Below are positions 5,939-6,293 of a stretch of 6,293 bases of DNA, piece by piece. The DNA is from an uncultured Actinomyces sp. (GTDB lineage: Bacteria; Actinomycetota; Actinomycetes; Actinomycetales; Actinomycetaceae). A program made the translations under genes and the position numbers. Each line of letters begins with the position of its first letter. Position 1 is the stretch's first letter. The notes below the pieces were generated by a model. It ran no database searches and was not told the DNA's origin. It saw only the letters and a list, made by a program, of their open reading frames with translations. The stretch is from contig CALBAF010000033.1 of assembly GCA_937926415.1 (NCBI GenBank), positions 1-6,293 of the forward strand. The letters are read 5' to 3'.

Positions 5939-6293
5939 ATGACGATCTCCCTGAACGACGACCACGCCTTCCTGCCCATGCCGTCGGCACCGCATCCCTC
6001 CCTCGGCTGGACCTTCACGCTGCGCAGCGGCGGCGTCAGCCAGGGACCGTGGGGGGCCAGCGCCGACTCCACCGATGACGCACCTCGGGACGGCACTACA
6101 CCGGTGGCTCCCGACGGGCAGACTCCCCAGCAAGAAAAGGCCTGCCCCAAGGCCCCATCGCCCGCTCCGGCAGCGTCCGGATCCACCGGATCGGCTCCGG
6201 GTGGCCTGAACCTGGGTATTCACTGTGGTGATGATCCCGCCGCCGCGCACGAGAACCGTCGGCGGGTGGAAGCCATCATTGGCCAGCCCATCT
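5939..6293 (+). CDS. Second PgeF/YfiH-like laccase-domain protein, N-terminal part with an insertion (3' end outside window)
   Basis: The frame from ATG 5939 stays open to the window edge (118 codons) and follows AAGGAA (5925-5930) with an 8-base gap. It reads TFTLRSGGVSQGPW at residues 25-38, the TTR-x-GGVS-x-GP block of PgeF. GLNLGIHCGDDP follows at 89-100 and ENRRRVEAIIG at 105-115, matching the 'LNLG.HCGD.P....NR..L' block of E. coli YfiH. In ordinary members these blocks are only a few residues apart. Here about 47 Pro/Ala/Ser/Thr/Gly-rich residues (roughly 42-88) separate them. The active-site His, Cys and His would come after the window, so activity cannot be judged. The gene is probably co-transcribed with rluD, as in E. 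coli rluD-yfiH. It is the intact-looking counterpart to the shortened copy next to ftsZ. Confidence 0.85.
   Translation, partial: MTISLNDDHAFLPMPSAPHPSLGWTFTLRSGGVSQGPWGASADSTDDAPRDGTTPVAPDGQTPQQEKACPKAPSPAPAASGSTGSAPGGLNLGIHCGDDPAAAHENRRRVEAIIGQPI
6062..6202 (+). other. In-frame low-complexity insertion in the second pgeF-like gene
   Basis: About 141 bases encode roughly 47 residues rich in Pro, Ala, Ser, Thr, Gly and Asp, with a PAPAAS run and an STGS repeat made of GGATCC/GGATCG copies. The insertion falls between the GGVSQGPW and GLNLG blocks of a laccase-domain fold, where the family normally has a tight link. The flanks are similar (CCGTGGGGGGCC before, CCGGGTGGCC after), which might reflect how it arose. 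It is probably a disordered surface loop. Confidence 0.65.

Noticed and set aside
1..6293. Search for CRISPR arrays, tRNA/rRNA genes, insertion sequences and att sites
   Set aside because: No spaced direct repeats, cloverleaf, transposase or terminal inverted repeats were seen; the window is contiguous core coding sequence.

Overview
This is a high-GC, densely packed, all-plus-strand segment of an actinobacterial division and cell-wall (dcw) region. The order is ftsQ (partial) - ftsZ - pgeF - sepF - yggT - divIVA - lspA - rluD - second pgeF-like gene (partial). FtsQ runs straight into ftsZ with no ftsA, and sepF, a YggT-family gene and a Wag31-type divIVA follow. This indicates a Gram-positive actinobacterium. 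The gene content and protein style fit Actinomycetaceae (Actinomyces/Schaalia-like), but that genus-level guess rests on recall, not a search.

Layout. 1-596: the 3' part of ftsQ, open at the left edge. 597-723: a promoter-like pair and a short stem-loop leader for ftsZ. 724-1977: complete ftsZ. 1977-2710: a ftsZ-linked PgeF (YlmD/YfiH, laccase-domain) gene whose N-terminal coding region appears to have lost an internal segment and shifted frame, leaving a shortened ORF from a GTG at 2063. 2711-2889: a 179-base gap where many actinobacteria carry ylmE/yggS, here without a gene. 2890-3662: sepF and a yggT gene, 8 bases apart. 3663-3834: an intergenic region with an AT-rich divIVA promoter candidate. 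3835-4416: divIVA. 4433-4466: a strong GC hairpin. 4487-4990: lspA, possibly read from a leaderless promoter. 4987-5925: a RluD-type pseudouridine synthase overlapping lspA by 4 bases. 5939-6293: the start of a second PgeF-like protein, cut by the right edge and easy to miss because no stop codon lies in the window.

How the genes work together. FtsZ forms the Z-ring. SepF, with an N-terminal membrane-binding segment, anchors the C-terminal peptide of FtsZ (DIPPFLR here) to the membrane. FtsQ belongs to the FtsQ-FtsB-FtsL divisome complex. DivIVA marks curved membrane and poles and directs cell-wall growth. PgeF proteins are peptidoglycan-editing factors. LspA matures lipoproteins and RluD modifies 23S rRNA.

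The most unusual signal is the pair of PgeF-like genes. The ftsZ-linked copy lacks the N-terminal TR-x-GGVS-x-GP segment, through an apparent frame-shifting deletion at an AACG microhomology. The rluD-linked copy keeps that segment but has about 47 extra Pro/Ala/Ser/Thr/Gly-rich residues between it and the next conserved block. No wholly new system (CRISPR, phage defence, mobile element) is visible; this is core genome with local oddities.
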